From positions 62,001 through 126,000 of the forward strand of contig JAJFLC010000001.1 of assembly GCA_021772895.1 (NCBI GenBank): a DNA stretch of 64,000 nt. The letters run 5' to 3'. Under the pieces are notes generated by a model. That model saw nothing but the letters and a program-made list of their open reading frames with translations, had not been told where the DNA came from and did not search any database. Of the stretch, positions 55,543 through 64,000 are shown piece after piece (position 1 is the stretch's first letter; each line of letters begins with the position of its first letter). The translations under genes and the position numbers were made by a program. This DNA is from Mariprofundaceae bacterium (GTDB taxonomy: Bacteria; Pseudomonadota; Zetaproteobacteria; Mariprofundales; Mariprofundaceae).

Positions 55543-57492
55543 ATGCAGATAACAAAAATTGCCATTGCTACGGTTTTATTTGTTCTTTTAGGGGCTGTTG
55601 TCGTCTATTTTGAAGTTTCAGATTCAGATTATGGCGTGGTTCACAATGAGAATGTGGAACTGGGGAAAGCAGCGTATAAAGATGGCAGATATGAAGAGGC
55701 ATTTCGTCGATTTGAAACAGCAGGCAAGCGTGGGGAGGTTGAAGGGCAATATCGCTTAGCACTGATGCATGAGCAGGGAAAAGGTGTTAAACGGGATGAT
55801 GTGCAGGCTGTTCGCTGGTTCAGGATGGCAGCAAAACAGGGGTATGCTCTTGCTCAATATCAACTTGCAACACATATGGAACATGGCCGTGGTGTGCAGG
55901 CTGAGCCGAAAGAAATAGCTACGTGGTATCAATTGGCTGCAAACAAAGGTGTGCCTGCCGCGATGTTTCGGGTTGCAACGTTGTATGCCGAAGGGCGCGG
56001 TGTTGAGCAGAGTGATAAACATGCGCTGGAGTGGGTTCTTAAAGCTGAAAAAAAAGGTGTTGTGGAGGCTGAGGCATATCGGCAACAGCTCATTTCACGG
56101 ATAAAAAACAAAGCCAAAACTGGTGATGCTAAAGCGCAGTTTATGTTGGCCATGATGTATCACGATGCGAGTGGTGTGGCGTTTAATGCACGGAAATCAT
56201 TAACTTGGTTGAAAAAAGCAGCAGACTCTTCTCATGTTGGCGCGCAATTTGAGTTGGGAAGGATAAGGGCTTTAGGGGCTGGTGCTGCACCGGATGACCA
56301 AAAAGCATTTCACTGGTTTTTACAGGCTTCACAAGGGGAACATGTGAAAAGCATATCAGCTTTGGGAGTGATGTACGCGCTGGGTCGCGGAACGAAAAAA
56401 AACCTGGATCAGGCAGAATATTGGATGCACAAGGCTGCTGATCAAGGTGATGTCAGGTCACAATATAACCTTGGGATTTTGTATGCTGAGGTTTTAAAGG
56501 GTGAGAAAAACGACAATCAAAACGATAAAGAGGCACTTAAGTGGTTGATGAAAGCCGCAGAAACAGGTTTTTCACAGGCTCAGAATAACCTTGCAGTGAT
56601 GTATGCGACAGGTCGTTCAGGTACCGCATCCAATATGAAAAAAACTTTGTACTGGTTGCAAAAAGCCGCTGCAAATAGTGATAAAGCGCGATTAAATCTG
56701 GGACTTATTTATGCGCGAGGCATTGGTGTGGCTGTTAATGATGATGAGGCTGCACGCTGGTTGTTTAAGGCAGAAGCGAGTGGCAATGCTCGTGCGCAGG
56801 CTGTGCTTGGGCTTTTTTATGATTTAGGACGGGGTGTAGGTCGTAGCGAAAGTGAGGCGGCAAAATGGTACCATCGTGCTGAACAGCTGGGCGATGCAGA
56901 TGCAACCTATAATCTTGCGGTTCTTTATCATAATGGGCAAGGGCTGGAGCGTAATCTGATTCAGGCGTCCCGACTGTTTCAAAAACTGGTAAATCGTGGT
57001 GATGCAGCAGCTCAAAACATACTGGGAAGCATGTATGCTGAGGGCCGAGGTGTAGATTTTAATCCGGCTTTGGGTGCGAAGTTGTATCGGGATGCTGCAA
57101 GTCAGGGAAACGTGATGGCTCAGTTTAATTTAGGAAATGTTTACCGCAGGGGTGATGGTGTAGATCAGAATGATAAAAAAGCGGTTGCCTGGTACAAAAA
57201 AGCAGCTGAGAAAAACTATGCCCCTGCTGAAAATGCTTTGGGTTATATGTATGCAGAAGGGCGTGGGGTGGACAAAGATAAAAAAGCTGCCAAACGGTGG
57301 TTTGAGGCCGCATACACGCATGGTTTGTCTGCTGCGAATCAAAATTTAAGCAAGTTGAGAAGCAATGCCAGCGGGTATACGCTCATGAGTACACAAATCG
57401 AGAATAAAGTTCATGCAACGATCTTGACTGAAATGCCGTTTGATCTGAATCGCTGGTTGGAAATTGATCGAATCCCAAGCCTTGGATTATAA
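55543..57492 (+). CDS. Long Sel1-repeat protein, membrane anchored
   Basis: A 649-aa protein. One N-terminal hydrophobic helix (ITKIAIATVLFVLLGAVVVY) anchors it; the rest is about fourteen Sel1-like repeats of about 36 residues (YRLALMHEQGKGVKRDDVQA, AENALGYMYAEGRGVDKDKK). Such arrays are scaffolds for protein assembly, often periplasmic. ATG 55543 has a GGGTGGA site; an upstream TTG in frame is weak. No enzymatic domain. It precedes the cobalamin riboswitch without a visible terminator. Confidence 0.88.
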   Translation: MQITKIAIATVLFVLLGAVVVYFEVSDSDYGVVHNENVELGKAAYKDGRYEEAFRRFETAGKRGEVEGQYRLALMHEQGKGVKRDDVQAVRWFRMAAKQGYALAQYQLATHMEHGRGVQAEPKEIATWYQLAANKGVPAAMFRVATLYAEGRGVEQSDKHALEWVLKAEKKGVVEAEAYRQQLISRIKNKAKTGDAKAQFMLAMMYHDASGVAFNARKSLTWLKKAADSSHVGAQFELGRIRALGAGAAPDDQKAFHWFLQASQGEHVKSISALGVMYALGRGTKKNLDQAEYWMHKAADQGDVRSQYNLGILYAEVLKGEKNDNQNDKEALKWLMKAAETGFSQAQNNLAVMYATGRSGTASNMKKTLYWLQKAAANSDKARLNLGLIYARGIGVAVNDDEAARWLFKAEASGNARAQAVLGLFYDLGRGVGRSESEAAKWYHRAEQLGDADATYNLAVLYHNGQGLERNLIQASRLFQKLVNRGDAAAQNILGSMYAEGRGVDFNPALGAKLYRDAASQGNVMAQFNLGNVYRRGDGVDQNDKKAVAWYKKAAEKNYAPAENALGYMYAEGRGVDKDKKAAKRWFEAAYTHGLSAANQNLSKLRSNASGYTLMSTQIENKVHATILTEMPFDLNRWLEIDRIPSLGL

Positions 57493-57525
57493 CACTATAG
57501 ATTTTTTCTGACTTCTTTGTAAGGT

Positions 57526-57740
57526 TCGCTCTGCTTTGGGTGCTTTGATGATGTTTCTCATTATCAAGTGAAACGGGAAGTCCGGTGCGGTTTGTTGAGT
57601 CGATATGATTCAATGACCAAATCCGGCGCAGCCCCCGCTACTGTAAGCCTGACAACGCTGTTTGGACGCCACTGGTATTGATTGATATCGGGAAGGCATG
57701 GACAGCTGAGGATGATGGCAAGCCAGGAGACCGGCCCAAT
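57526..57740 (+). promoter_or_regulatory. Cobalamin (AdoCbl-type) riboswitch
   Basis: Contains the conserved pieces in order: GTGAAACGGGAAG at 57568-57580, a CGGTGCGG segment, CGCAGCCCCCGCTACTGTAAGC-type core at 57627-57648, and the B12 box GCCAGGAGACCGGCC at 57722-57736. About 155 bp follow before btuB, with a GTCTC/GAGAC hairpin at 57772-57786 that may be part of the expression platform. Excess cobalamin would be expected to lower btuB operon expression. Confidence 0.95.
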
Positions 57741-57894
57741 GCAGGAAATCTACGGATTTCAACTGGATTGGGTCTCGGTGGGAGACTGAAGCTGGGTCAG
57801 GCAACCTGTTTGCCGGCTTATCTTATGCCCTATTTTCCGCTGTGAACCAGTCCGCATAAAATATATATGCGCGGCGGGCGCAACAGGAATAAAA

Positions 57895-59817
57895 ATGAAA
57901 CAACAAATCAAACTGGCAATCATGGTACTGTTATCTATGCCACTGACTGCTTATGCTCAGGATGATCTGGGTACAATTAATGTGACAGGCAATCGAATCG
58001 AATCGCCTTCTATTCAATCCTCCAAATCAATCACTGTTATTAGCCGGGATGAGATCAAAGCATCGCATGCTGAAAATGTTGCTGACCTATTCAAAGGGCA
58101 GACAGGCATGACTGTGCGAGATACATCCGGAACCGGTGCAAAGGCAATTGTTGATTTAGGTGGTTTTGGTGATTCGGCGGCGTCAAATAAGGTTGTGTTG
58201 ATCGATGGACGCCGTATCAGTAGTCCTGACCTTTCCGAGGCGGATTGGACTCAAATTCCATTGGATCAGATTGAGCGGATTGAAATTGTGCATGGTGCAG
58301 GCTCGGTTCTTTATGGTGATGGTGCTGTGGGTGGCGTGATTAACATCATTACCCGTATTCCAGAGGCGGGTGGCAAAGTGATGCTCGGGGGAGGAAGTTT
58401 TGGCACCCAAAACAGTCAAATCCGGATCGGAGCGGATACCGAAAAGTTACGTTTGGAATTGAATCTTTCGGGATTAAAAACGGATGGTTATCGTGATAAT
58501 GGCCGCTTGGAGCGTTACGATGGTGGGGCACGTTTTGAAGCGGATATCAGTGATATGATTATGTGGTATGGTAGCGGCAATCATCATACTGATCGATTCG
58601 GTTTGCCGGGTGATCTGACACAGACACAGGTCAATGCCAACCCAAGACAAACCACAGAAGCGGAAAACTATGGCACGACCAAGGATGATTTTATCAATTC
58701 AGGCCTGTTAGCGAATTTTGGACCGGTCGAGCTTGATCTTCCCGTGTCATTTCGCCGACGTGATTCATCTGCGCATTTTGGAGGTCTGTTTCCGTTTGAT
58801 TCCAGCAGTATACTGCGCACGATTTCGACACGTCCGAAAATAACTGTTGCGCATGAACATAGCGCTTTCAATACACAACTGGTTGCGGGTCTCGATATTG
58901 ATAACGTGAAGGGTACGGTTTCAGGTCTGGATGCTAAACGTGACCGGACGGGTTATTATGGTCAGATCAATGTCTCCGATAGGGATGCGAATTATGTGCT
59001 TTCCGGTGGTCTTCGTTCCGAGAGCTTAAACGATGCACTGAATGATGGCAGTAGTGCTATTTCGAACCGGCTGACGGCTTATGATATTGGTGCATCCATC
59101 GGGTTTGGTGATTTTCGCTTGCGTTTGAATCACAATCGCTCGGTGCGTTTTCCAAGGCTGGATGAACGTACAGAGTTTTTGCCACCGACCTTTGCAGCAA
59201 GTTTCCGTTCCGATCTGTTACCGCAAACCGGCCTGCATTATAATGCCAGCTTGCGTTATGATGCTGATACGGCATGGCTGGAGGTCTCTTATCAACATGC
59301 AAAGCTAAAGAATGAGATTTATCTTGATCCCACGGTTGGTTTCTTTGGTACGAACAGTAATTATATCGACCCGACCTTACACCGCATTTTTACTGTCGCT
59401 GGCTTCTGGCACGTCAGTGATTTGGCCCAACTGAGTGCTAATTATTCATGGGTAAAAGCTGTTTTTCAGGGCGGATCATTTGATGGGAATGATATCCCTG
59501 GCGTGTCGAAAAACCGTGTAGGCATCCATGTGAAATCGGACTGGGTAGAGGGTTTTTCCACAACGTTGCATGGCACTTATGTGGGTGCATCCTATCTGAT
59601 TAATGACCAGCTAAATACTCGGCAGCAAGTGAATTCTTATTTTCTCCTCGATGCTGTGGCATCTTATCGTTGGCAAGGGGCTGAGGTATTTGTGCGTGTG
59701 GATAACCTGACCAATAAAAAATATATCAGTACCGGCGCTGTGTCATCTGCGGGCCTCATTGGTTTGTACCCGGCGGCAACGATCAGTATCCGGACTGGGG
59801 TGAGTTATAACTTCTAA
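57895..59817 (+). CDS. btuB: TonB-dependent vitamin B12 receptor BtuB
   Basis: Outer membrane cobalamin receptor, 640 aa. Signal peptide 1-21 (ends AYAQ); TonB box region LGTINVTGNR; plug domain with IVHGAGSVLYGDGAVGGVIN near residue 140; beta-barrel ending GVSYNF with terminal Phe. BtuB identity rests on the upstream riboswitch and downstream btuFCD; TonB receptors for other corrinoids or siderophores look similar. ATG 57895 has an ACAGGAAT site. Confidence 0.92.
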   Translation: MKQQIKLAIMVLLSMPLTAYAQDDLGTINVTGNRIESPSIQSSKSITVISRDEIKASHAENVADLFKGQTGMTVRDTSGTGAKAIVDLGGFGDSAASNKVVLIDGRRISSPDLSEADWTQIPLDQIERIEIVHGAGSVLYGDGAVGGVINIITRIPEAGGKVMLGGGSFGTQNSQIRIGADTEKLRLELNLSGLKTDGYRDNGRLERYDGGARFEADISDMIMWYGSGNHHTDRFGLPGDLTQTQVNANPRQTTEAENYGTTKDDFINSGLLANFGPVELDLPVSFRRRDSSAHFGGLFPFDSSSILRTISTRPKITVAHEHSAFNTQLVAGLDIDNVKGTVSGLDAKRDRTGYYGQINVSDRDANYVLSGGLRSESLNDALNDGSSAISNRLTAYDIGASIGFGDFRLRLNHNRSVRFPRLDERTEFLPPTFAASFRSDLLPQTGLHYNASLRYDADTAWLEVSYQHAKLKNEIYLDPTVGFFGTNSNYIDPTLHRIFTVAGFWHVSDLAQLSANYSWVKAVFQGGSFDGNDIPGVSKNRVGIHVKSDWVEGFSTTLHGTYVGASYLINDQLNTRQQVNSYFLLDAVASYRWQGAEVFVRVDNLTNKKYISTGAVSSAGLIGLYPAATISIRTGVSYNF

Positions 59818-59845
59818 GTTCATCAGCTTTTGGCCATGGATAGCA

Positions 59846-60463
59846 GTGAGTATTGTTGTCCATGGTCTGGCTGTGATGGTCTGGCTTGTTTCGTGGCCCG
59901 ATGATGAGTTGTCAACTTCGGATGGTGTTGTAAACATTGAGTTGATTCAGATTGTGTCAAAGATGGCGCCAAAAACAGTTGTTGAAACAGATGCAGTTTC
60001 TCATGATGATATCTCACAACGCTCTGAGATGATGAATAGTCAGGCCGTGGAAACAGGATCAGCACCCGTCCAGATGTCAGTAAAGCTGGCACCAAAAACC
60101 AGTATTGAAACAGACAAACAGGTGGTTGCCAGCTCCAAGAAAGAAGAGTCTCCAGGTCTGGATGTTTCAAATCAGGACAGGGTGGTAGGGCAGGCAAAAG
60201 CTCAAAAAAGATGGGAGCGGGTTCGAGCAAAACTTGAGGAAAAAAAATGGTATCCTGCCAGTGCCCGGCGACGTGGGATTCAGGGAAACGTTGAGCTCGG
60301 TTTTTCGCTGAATAAAGAGGGATACACCAGATACACCACTGTTTTGACTGGCTCAGGTTATGCGATGCTTGATCAGGCAGCATTGGAGACGGTGAAGCGG
60401 GCAGAGCCATTTCCTGCGAATGGCGGAGAATATCGTTTCAAATTACGCTTTAGCCGATTATGA
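59846..60463 (+). CDS. tonB: TonB-like energy transducer
   Basis: A 205-aa protein with an N-terminal membrane helix (VVHGLAVMVWLVSWP), a linker with repeated APKTVVETD / APKTSIETD instead of a Pro-rich stretch, and a C-terminal TonB domain (KKWYPASARRRGIQGNVELGF, ALETVKRAEPFP). It couples proton motive force to BtuB. The start is weak: GTG 59846 is used, but the coding sense extends upstream (KFISFWPWIA) to TGA at 59801 without another standard start. Dedicated TonB, stop overlaps btuF by 4 nt. Confidence 0.85.
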   Translation: MSIVVHGLAVMVWLVSWPDDELSTSDGVVNIELIQIVSKMAPKTVVETDAVSHDDISQRSEMMNSQAVETGSAPVQMSVKLAPKTSIETDKQVVASSKKEESPGLDVSNQDRVVGQAKAQKRWERVRAKLEEKKWYPASARRRGIQGNVELGFSLNKEGYTRYTTVLTGSGYAMLDQAALETVKRAEPFPANGGEYRFKLRFSRL

Positions 60464-61275
60464 AAACATTGCTCATCACAGCCATTTTGTTGCTGTTGCC
60501 ACTGCATGCAAATGCCGAACGCATTCTGGCACTCTCACCGCATGCATGTGAAATACTGGCGGCCATCGGTGCTGTGAATGACATCGTGGGTACTGTTGAA
60601 TACTGTGATTATCCTGAATCAGTCACGCGATTACCCAAAGTGGGTAGTTATAATCGCATTCAGGTTGAATCAGCCATGCTACTCAAACCGACACTTGCCG
60701 TTGTGATGAATGATGGAACAAAGGCAGTGAAAAAACTTCGAAAGCTGGGTGTGCGCGTGATCGTCAGTAATCCAACAACCATCAGTGATATGTTGCTTGA
60801 GATCAAACGTCTGGGATCGTTTAGTGGGCATGTTCAGGAAGCGGAAATGCTGGTTAAGAGGCTTACACAGCGTTTGAGTGATTTGGATGTTATGAAAGCC
60901 AGAAGAAAAATTCCGGTTTTTTATGAAATATGGTTCGATCCATTGATCGCTGCGGGTGGGGGCAGTCGCATTCACGATGTGTTAAATCGGGCAGGACTTG
61001 AAAATGTGTTTGCCGAACTTCCAATGGAAGGGCCAAAGGTTAATGTTGAAGCTGTGCTTCGTGCTGCTCCGGAAGTGATTATTGTTCCAACCGAAAACAG
61101 AAATGTTGCGGAACGGGAAAAATTCTGGAAACAATGGTTGGGTGAAGATATTACGGTCATTTCAGTGCATGCAGACTTATTGCATCGGCCAACGCCGCGT
61201 TTGCTTGATGGGCTGGAAGAGCTAATGAAAAAAATTGCGCTGCTACCTATGCAGCAGGCTGGCCAGCATGAATAA
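60460..61275 (+). CDS. btuF: Vitamin B12 periplasmic binding protein
   Basis: ABC-type substrate-binding protein, 271 aa. Signal peptide 1-19 (HANAE); RILALSPHACEILAAIGA; VGSYNRIQVESAMLLKPTLAV; PLIAAGGGSRIHDVLNRAG; helical backbone fold of cluster III proteins. Genomic position between the receptor and the BtuCD transporter supports B12 or cobinamide as ligand. Confidence 0.9.
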   Translation: MKTLLITAILLLLPLHANAERILALSPHACEILAAIGAVNDIVGTVEYCDYPESVTRLPKVGSYNRIQVESAMLLKPTLAVVMNDGTKAVKKLRKLGVRVIVSNPTTISDMLLEIKRLGSFSGHVQEAEMLVKRLTQRLSDLDVMKARRKIPVFYEIWFDPLIAAGGGSRIHDVLNRAGLENVFAELPMEGPKVNVEAVLRAAPEVIIVPTENRNVAEREKFWKQWLGEDITVISVHADLLHRPTPRLLDGLEELMKKIALLPMQQAGQHE

Positions 61276-62203
61276 GATAAAAATATCAGGTTTTGTAATT
61301 TTATCGTTTGTGTTGGTTTATATTGCTTTGGGCATTGGGCAGGCATGGATTAACCCTTTTTTTCCTGCAAGCGCTATGGAACAGACTATTTTATGGGAGT
61401 TACGAATCCCACGATTGTTGATTGCGTTTGCAGTGGGTGGTTTGTTGGCACTGGCGGGAAGCTGGTTTCAGGTGTTATTGGGTAACCCGTTGGCTGAACC
61501 TTACGTGCTTGGCGTGGCGGGTAGTGCAGCCAGTGGTGCAATTTTGATGTTAATGATGGCTGCGGGCTCGGTTTGGTTGATGTCAGCAGGGGCATTTGCA
61601 GGTGCGTTGGTGGGCATTGTCATTGTGATGGCATTTGTACATTTGGGAACAGGGCGATTGTTGCTTGCCGGTGTTGTACTTGCCGCATTCTGGGGCGCAT
61701 TCATCACATTATTATTGGCATTGATGCCGGAACATGACATTTCTGTAGCTTTTGCCTGGATGATGGGAGACCTGTCTGATTCTGATATTCCGGTCGCTGT
61801 TTTGTTGATCGTTTGGGTGATTGCTTTGGTGTATGGCCTTTTTCTTTCACGATCATTGGATGCGCTGTTGCTCGGTGAAAAGCATGCAACGATGCTGGGT
61901 GTTGATGTGCCAAAATTAAGACGTGTACTGCTGCTTCTTGCTTCTTTTGTGACTGCAATTGCTGTGACTGCTGCTGGAACGATTGGTTTTGTAGGGCTTG
62001 TGATTCCGCATTTGATGCGATTGGTGTTTGGAAGTTTGCATCGGATGGTGCTCCCGGCTTCTGCAATTGGCGGCGGTTTGTTGTTAATGTTGGCAGATGC
62101 GGCTTCCAGAAGTGTTATTGCCCCGGCTGAGTTACCTGTGGGGGTGTTGACTGCAATGATTGGTGTACCGTTATTCTTATGGCTATTGCTGAAAAAAACA
62201 TGA
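61268..62203 (+). CDS. btuC: Vitamin B12 ABC permease
   Basis: FecCD-family permease with about ten hydrophobic helices in 311 aa. PRLLIAFAVGGLLALAGSWFQ, NPLAEPYVLGVAGSAASGA and the cytoplasmic GTIGFVGLVIPHLMRLVFG are family hallmarks. ATG 61268 overlaps the btuF stop by 8 nt; an ORF start at 61235 within btuF is rejected. Confidence 0.92.
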   Translation: MNKIKISGFVILSFVLVYIALGIGQAWINPFFPASAMEQTILWELRIPRLLIAFAVGGLLALAGSWFQVLLGNPLAEPYVLGVAGSAASGAILMLMMAAGSVWLMSAGAFAGALVGIVIVMAFVHLGTGRLLLAGVVLAAFWGAFITLLLALMPEHDISVAFAWMMGDLSDSDIPVAVLLIVWVIALVYGLFLSRSLDALLLGEKHATMLGVDVPKLRRVLLLLASFVTAIAVTAAGTIGFVGLVIPHLMRLVFGSLHRMVLPASAIGGGLLLMLADAASRSVIAPAELPVGVLTAMIGVPLFLWLLLKKT

Positions 62204-62949
62204 AGGTGGGCAGGCGTGTGTTTGAAATAAGGGGGCTGTCACTTGTAAGGGGAAGCCGGGCATTGTTTCGAGGCCTGAATGTTGAAGCTGTAGCAGGAAG
62301 TGTGATTGCGATTATCGGGCCAAATGGAGCAGGGAAATCAAGTTTCCTGATGGCACTTGCAGGCATGCTTGAACCTGTTGCAGGTGAATGTGTGATACAG
62401 GATCAGGCGGTGGGAGGGTATTCCAAAGCTGAACTGGCAACACTTGTTGCGTGGCAGGGTGAGCTTCCCCCCACCGAATTTGGATTGACGGTGGAACAAC
62501 GATTGAACCTTGCAGGCACGGGGGATGCTGATTCGTTTCAACATGTGATAAAAGAGATGGATATTGATGCTTTGCTATCACGAAACCTGGCCGAACTTTC
62601 CAGTGGTGAAAGACAACGTGTAGAGATTGCCTCAGTGATGTTGCGTGATTGCCCATTATGGTTATTTGATGAACCAACTTCACATCTTGATTTGCAGCAT
62701 CAGGTTACATGCATGAAGATGTTTCGCACCGAGGCCCAAAAGGAACGTGTGATTGTCACTGTACTGCATGATATTCAACAAGCTGCATCGGTAGCGGATC
62801 AAGTTATATTGATTGATGGCAAGGGTGGTGCTGAGTGTGGTGATGTGAAGGCTATGATGAAAGCTGAAAAGCTTGAGTCACTTTTCAATGTGAAATTAAC
62901 CACGGTAGTTCTGGATGATGGTGAAGTGCATTTGCCGGATTATCACTGA
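62200..62949 (+). CDS. btuD: Vitamin B12 ABC transporter ATP-binding protein
   Basis: ATPase of BtuCD. Walker A GPNGAGKSSFLM, signature LSSGERQRVEIASVMLR (Ser for Gly at the second position), Walker B LWLFDEPTSHLDLQHQ, and VLHDIQQAA with the switch His. ATG 62200 overlaps the btuC stop (ATGA); ATG 62179 in frame would start inside btuC. It has 249 aa, typical. Confidence 0.93.
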   Translation: MKVGRRVFEIRGLSLVRGSRALFRGLNVEAVAGSVIAIIGPNGAGKSSFLMALAGMLEPVAGECVIQDQAVGGYSKAELATLVAWQGELPPTEFGLTVEQRLNLAGTGDADSFQHVIKEMDIDALLSRNLAELSSGERQRVEIASVMLRDCPLWLFDEPTSHLDLQHQVTCMKMFRTEAQKERVIVTVLHDIQQAASVADQVILIDGKGGAECGDVKAMMKAEKLESLFNVKLTTVVLDDGEVHLPDYH

Positions 62950-62991
62950 TATGGAATTGATACGTTAATTGGTTAATTATAGAGGGAACGA

Positions 62992-63528
62992 ATGAAATCA
63001 CGGGATAAACGAACAGGATTGATTGTAGTCAACACCGGTGAAGGGAAAGGTAAATCTTCCAGTGCCTTTGGTATGGCATTTCGGGCCGCGGGCTGGGGCA
63101 TGAAGGTGTGTGTGATCCAGTTTATCAAAGGCAAATGGAAAACAGGTGAGCAGAAAGCCGCCGAAAAATTTGATCATATTGAATGGCATGTATTGGGAGA
63201 TGGATTTACCTGGGATACCAAAAATCCGGAGCAGGACATCAAAACCAGTCGTGAGATATGGGCGTTATGTAAAGAAAAAGTGCGCTCGGAAGCGTTTGAT
63301 ATGCTGGTTTGGGACGAGATTAATTATTGCACAGGTTATGGCTGGATTGAGGGAAAAGAGGTTGCAGACTTTCTTGAGCAGGAGCGCCCCGCGTGGATGC
63401 ATGTGATTTTGACAGGAAGAAATGCGGCACCTGAAGTGATTGAAATTGCACATACCGTGACTGAAATGGGCATGGTAAAGCACGCTTATGAGCAGGGTAT
63501 TGATGCAACACAAGGCATCGAATTCTGA
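62992..63528 (+). CDS. cobO: Cob(I)yrinic acid a,c-diamide adenosyltransferase (CobO/BtuR/CobA)
   Basis: ATP:corrinoid adenosyltransferase, 178 aa. P-loop NTGEGKGKSSSAFGMAFRA near residue 14; VCVIQFIKGKWKTGE; DMLVWDEINYCTGYGW; ILTGRNAAPEVIEIAHTVTEM; all family signatures of the CobA/CobO type. It converts imported or synthesised corrinoid to the adenosyl form. Last complete gene of the B12 operon. Confidence 0.96.
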   Translation: MKSRDKRTGLIVVNTGEGKGKSSSAFGMAFRAAGWGMKVCVIQFIKGKWKTGEQKAAEKFDHIEWHVLGDGFTWDTKNPEQDIKTSREIWALCKEKVRSEAFDMLVWDEINYCTGYGWIEGKEVADFLEQERPAWMHVILTGRNAAPEVIEIAHTVTEMGMVKHAYEQGIDATQGIEF

Positions 63529-64000
63529 TGAATGTTTTGTTGGCTCATGGCTCATCTGATGGTCGACATGGAGAACAGGTTCATCAACTTTGCGAACAGG
63601 TTTCCAGGCTTTTAGATGAACCTGTGCAGGCTGGATTTTTAAGCGAAAAAAAATTGCCGCAGAGGGCGCGCGTGTTGCCGTTGTTTCTGGGTGGTGGTGA
63701 ACATATGAGCCGGGATGTTCCAATGTTGATCGAAGCATCCGGGGGAGAAGTTTTGCCACCTTTGAATGCAAACCTGATGGCAGAGATGGCTTTTGATCTT
63801 GCGACACATGGGAAACGTAAAGTAAATGTATTGTTTGCAGCATACCGATTCGCTGATTTTAAAATGCTAAATGCGGCGCTCTATCGGCTGAATAAACGTT
63901 GCAGTAAAATGGCGCTGGCTTCGATGCATTCGGAACCTTCAGTGACAAGTGTATTGCAACATTGGTTTGAACAGAGCGTGACGAACATTCAGTTGCAACC
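63528..64000 (+). CDS. CbiX-like sirohydrochlorin cobaltochelatase (partial, cut by window end)
   Basis: ATG at 63528 overlaps the cobO stop (TGATG) and the frame stays open to the end of the window (157 codons). MNVLLAHGSSDGRHGEQVHQ carries the metal-binding His of the CbiX/SirB chelatases, followed by RARVLPLFLGGGEHMSRDVP with a second conserved His. CbiX inserts Co2+ into sirohydrochlorin early in B12 synthesis. Presence here suggests more corrin genes beyond the window. The C-terminal part is unseen. Confidence 0.75.
   Translation, partial: MNVLLAHGSSDGRHGEQVHQLCEQVSRLLDEPVQAGFLSEKKLPQRARVLPLFLGGGEHMSRDVPMLIEASGGEVLPPLNANLMAEMAFDLATHGKRKVNVLFAAYRFADFKMLNAALYRLNKRCSKMALASMHSEPSVTSVLQHWFEQSVTNIQLQ

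Noticed and set aside
59823-60410. 195-codon minus-strand frame opposite the tonB-like gene
   Set aside because: Pro/Leu/Ser-rich antisense shadow; TonB C-terminal domain on plus is clear.

Overview
The window is a gene-dense bacterial chromosome segment with moderate GC and no rRNA operon, prophage or CRISPR array. It looks proteobacterial: outer-membrane lipid and LPS genes (lptF-like, kdsB, hldA-like, an Mla-type operon), type IV pilus genes, TonB-dependent transport and a 4.5S-type SRP RNA. A b'-type F0 subunit separated from F1 genes, plus a glycolate-salvage cluster, fits an autotrophic, probably marine lineage such as the Zetaproteobacteria. That taxonomic placement is inference from gene content, not a demonstrated match.

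Layout. 1-8.8 kb: the tail of atpE, an F0 b/b' subunit, aroE and a tightly coupled run pilB-pilC-pilS-pilR-pilD-coaE. 8.9-10.7 kb: rho with a long basic N-terminal extension. 10.7-17.2 kb: an accessory stretch, mostly on the minus strand: an SDR relic, HAD phosphatase, two GNATs, a P-loop kinase-like protein, an amidase, small ABM and SnoaL-like proteins, a frameshifted quinone-oxidoreductase-like gene, a lone attC-like site and the tail of an Asp-rich protein. 17.2-22 kb: kdsB, hldA-like kinase, an 84-bp tandem repeat block, a methyltransferase, rlmN and a 7Fe ferredoxin. 22-27.3 kb: aminotransferase plus glcF-glcE-glcD, which together would recycle glycolate to glycine. 27.4-43.1 kb: housekeeping (dnaE, accA, tRNA-Ser, ffs, lptF-like, efp, purB, a cytochrome c, gatC-gatA-gatB, an SGNH lipoprotein) and two less familiar proteins.

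43.2-48.0 kb is the most unusual part. It holds a small lipoprotein, an SDR fragment, and a minus-strand array in which YcaQ-like, YdeI-like, RsgA-like and winged-helix-like genes are separated by three attC-like imperfect palindromes, with no integrase in view (a CALIN-like array). One cassette carries an exact A_AAA_AAG slippery heptamer positioned so that a -1 ribosomal shift would join a 29-residue membrane anchor to a soluble domain.

48.0-57.5 kb: ppiD and, divergently, an Mla/MCE-type lipid transport operon whose ATPase-position protein has lost the Walker A and ABC signature motifs, followed by a TPR lipoprotein, a STAS protein, a UbiD decarboxylase and a long Sel1-repeat protein. 57.5-64 kb: a cobalamin riboswitch leads a B12 uptake and salvage operon (btuB, tonB-like, btuF, btuC, btuD, cobO/btuR, and a CbiX-like gene cut by the window end).
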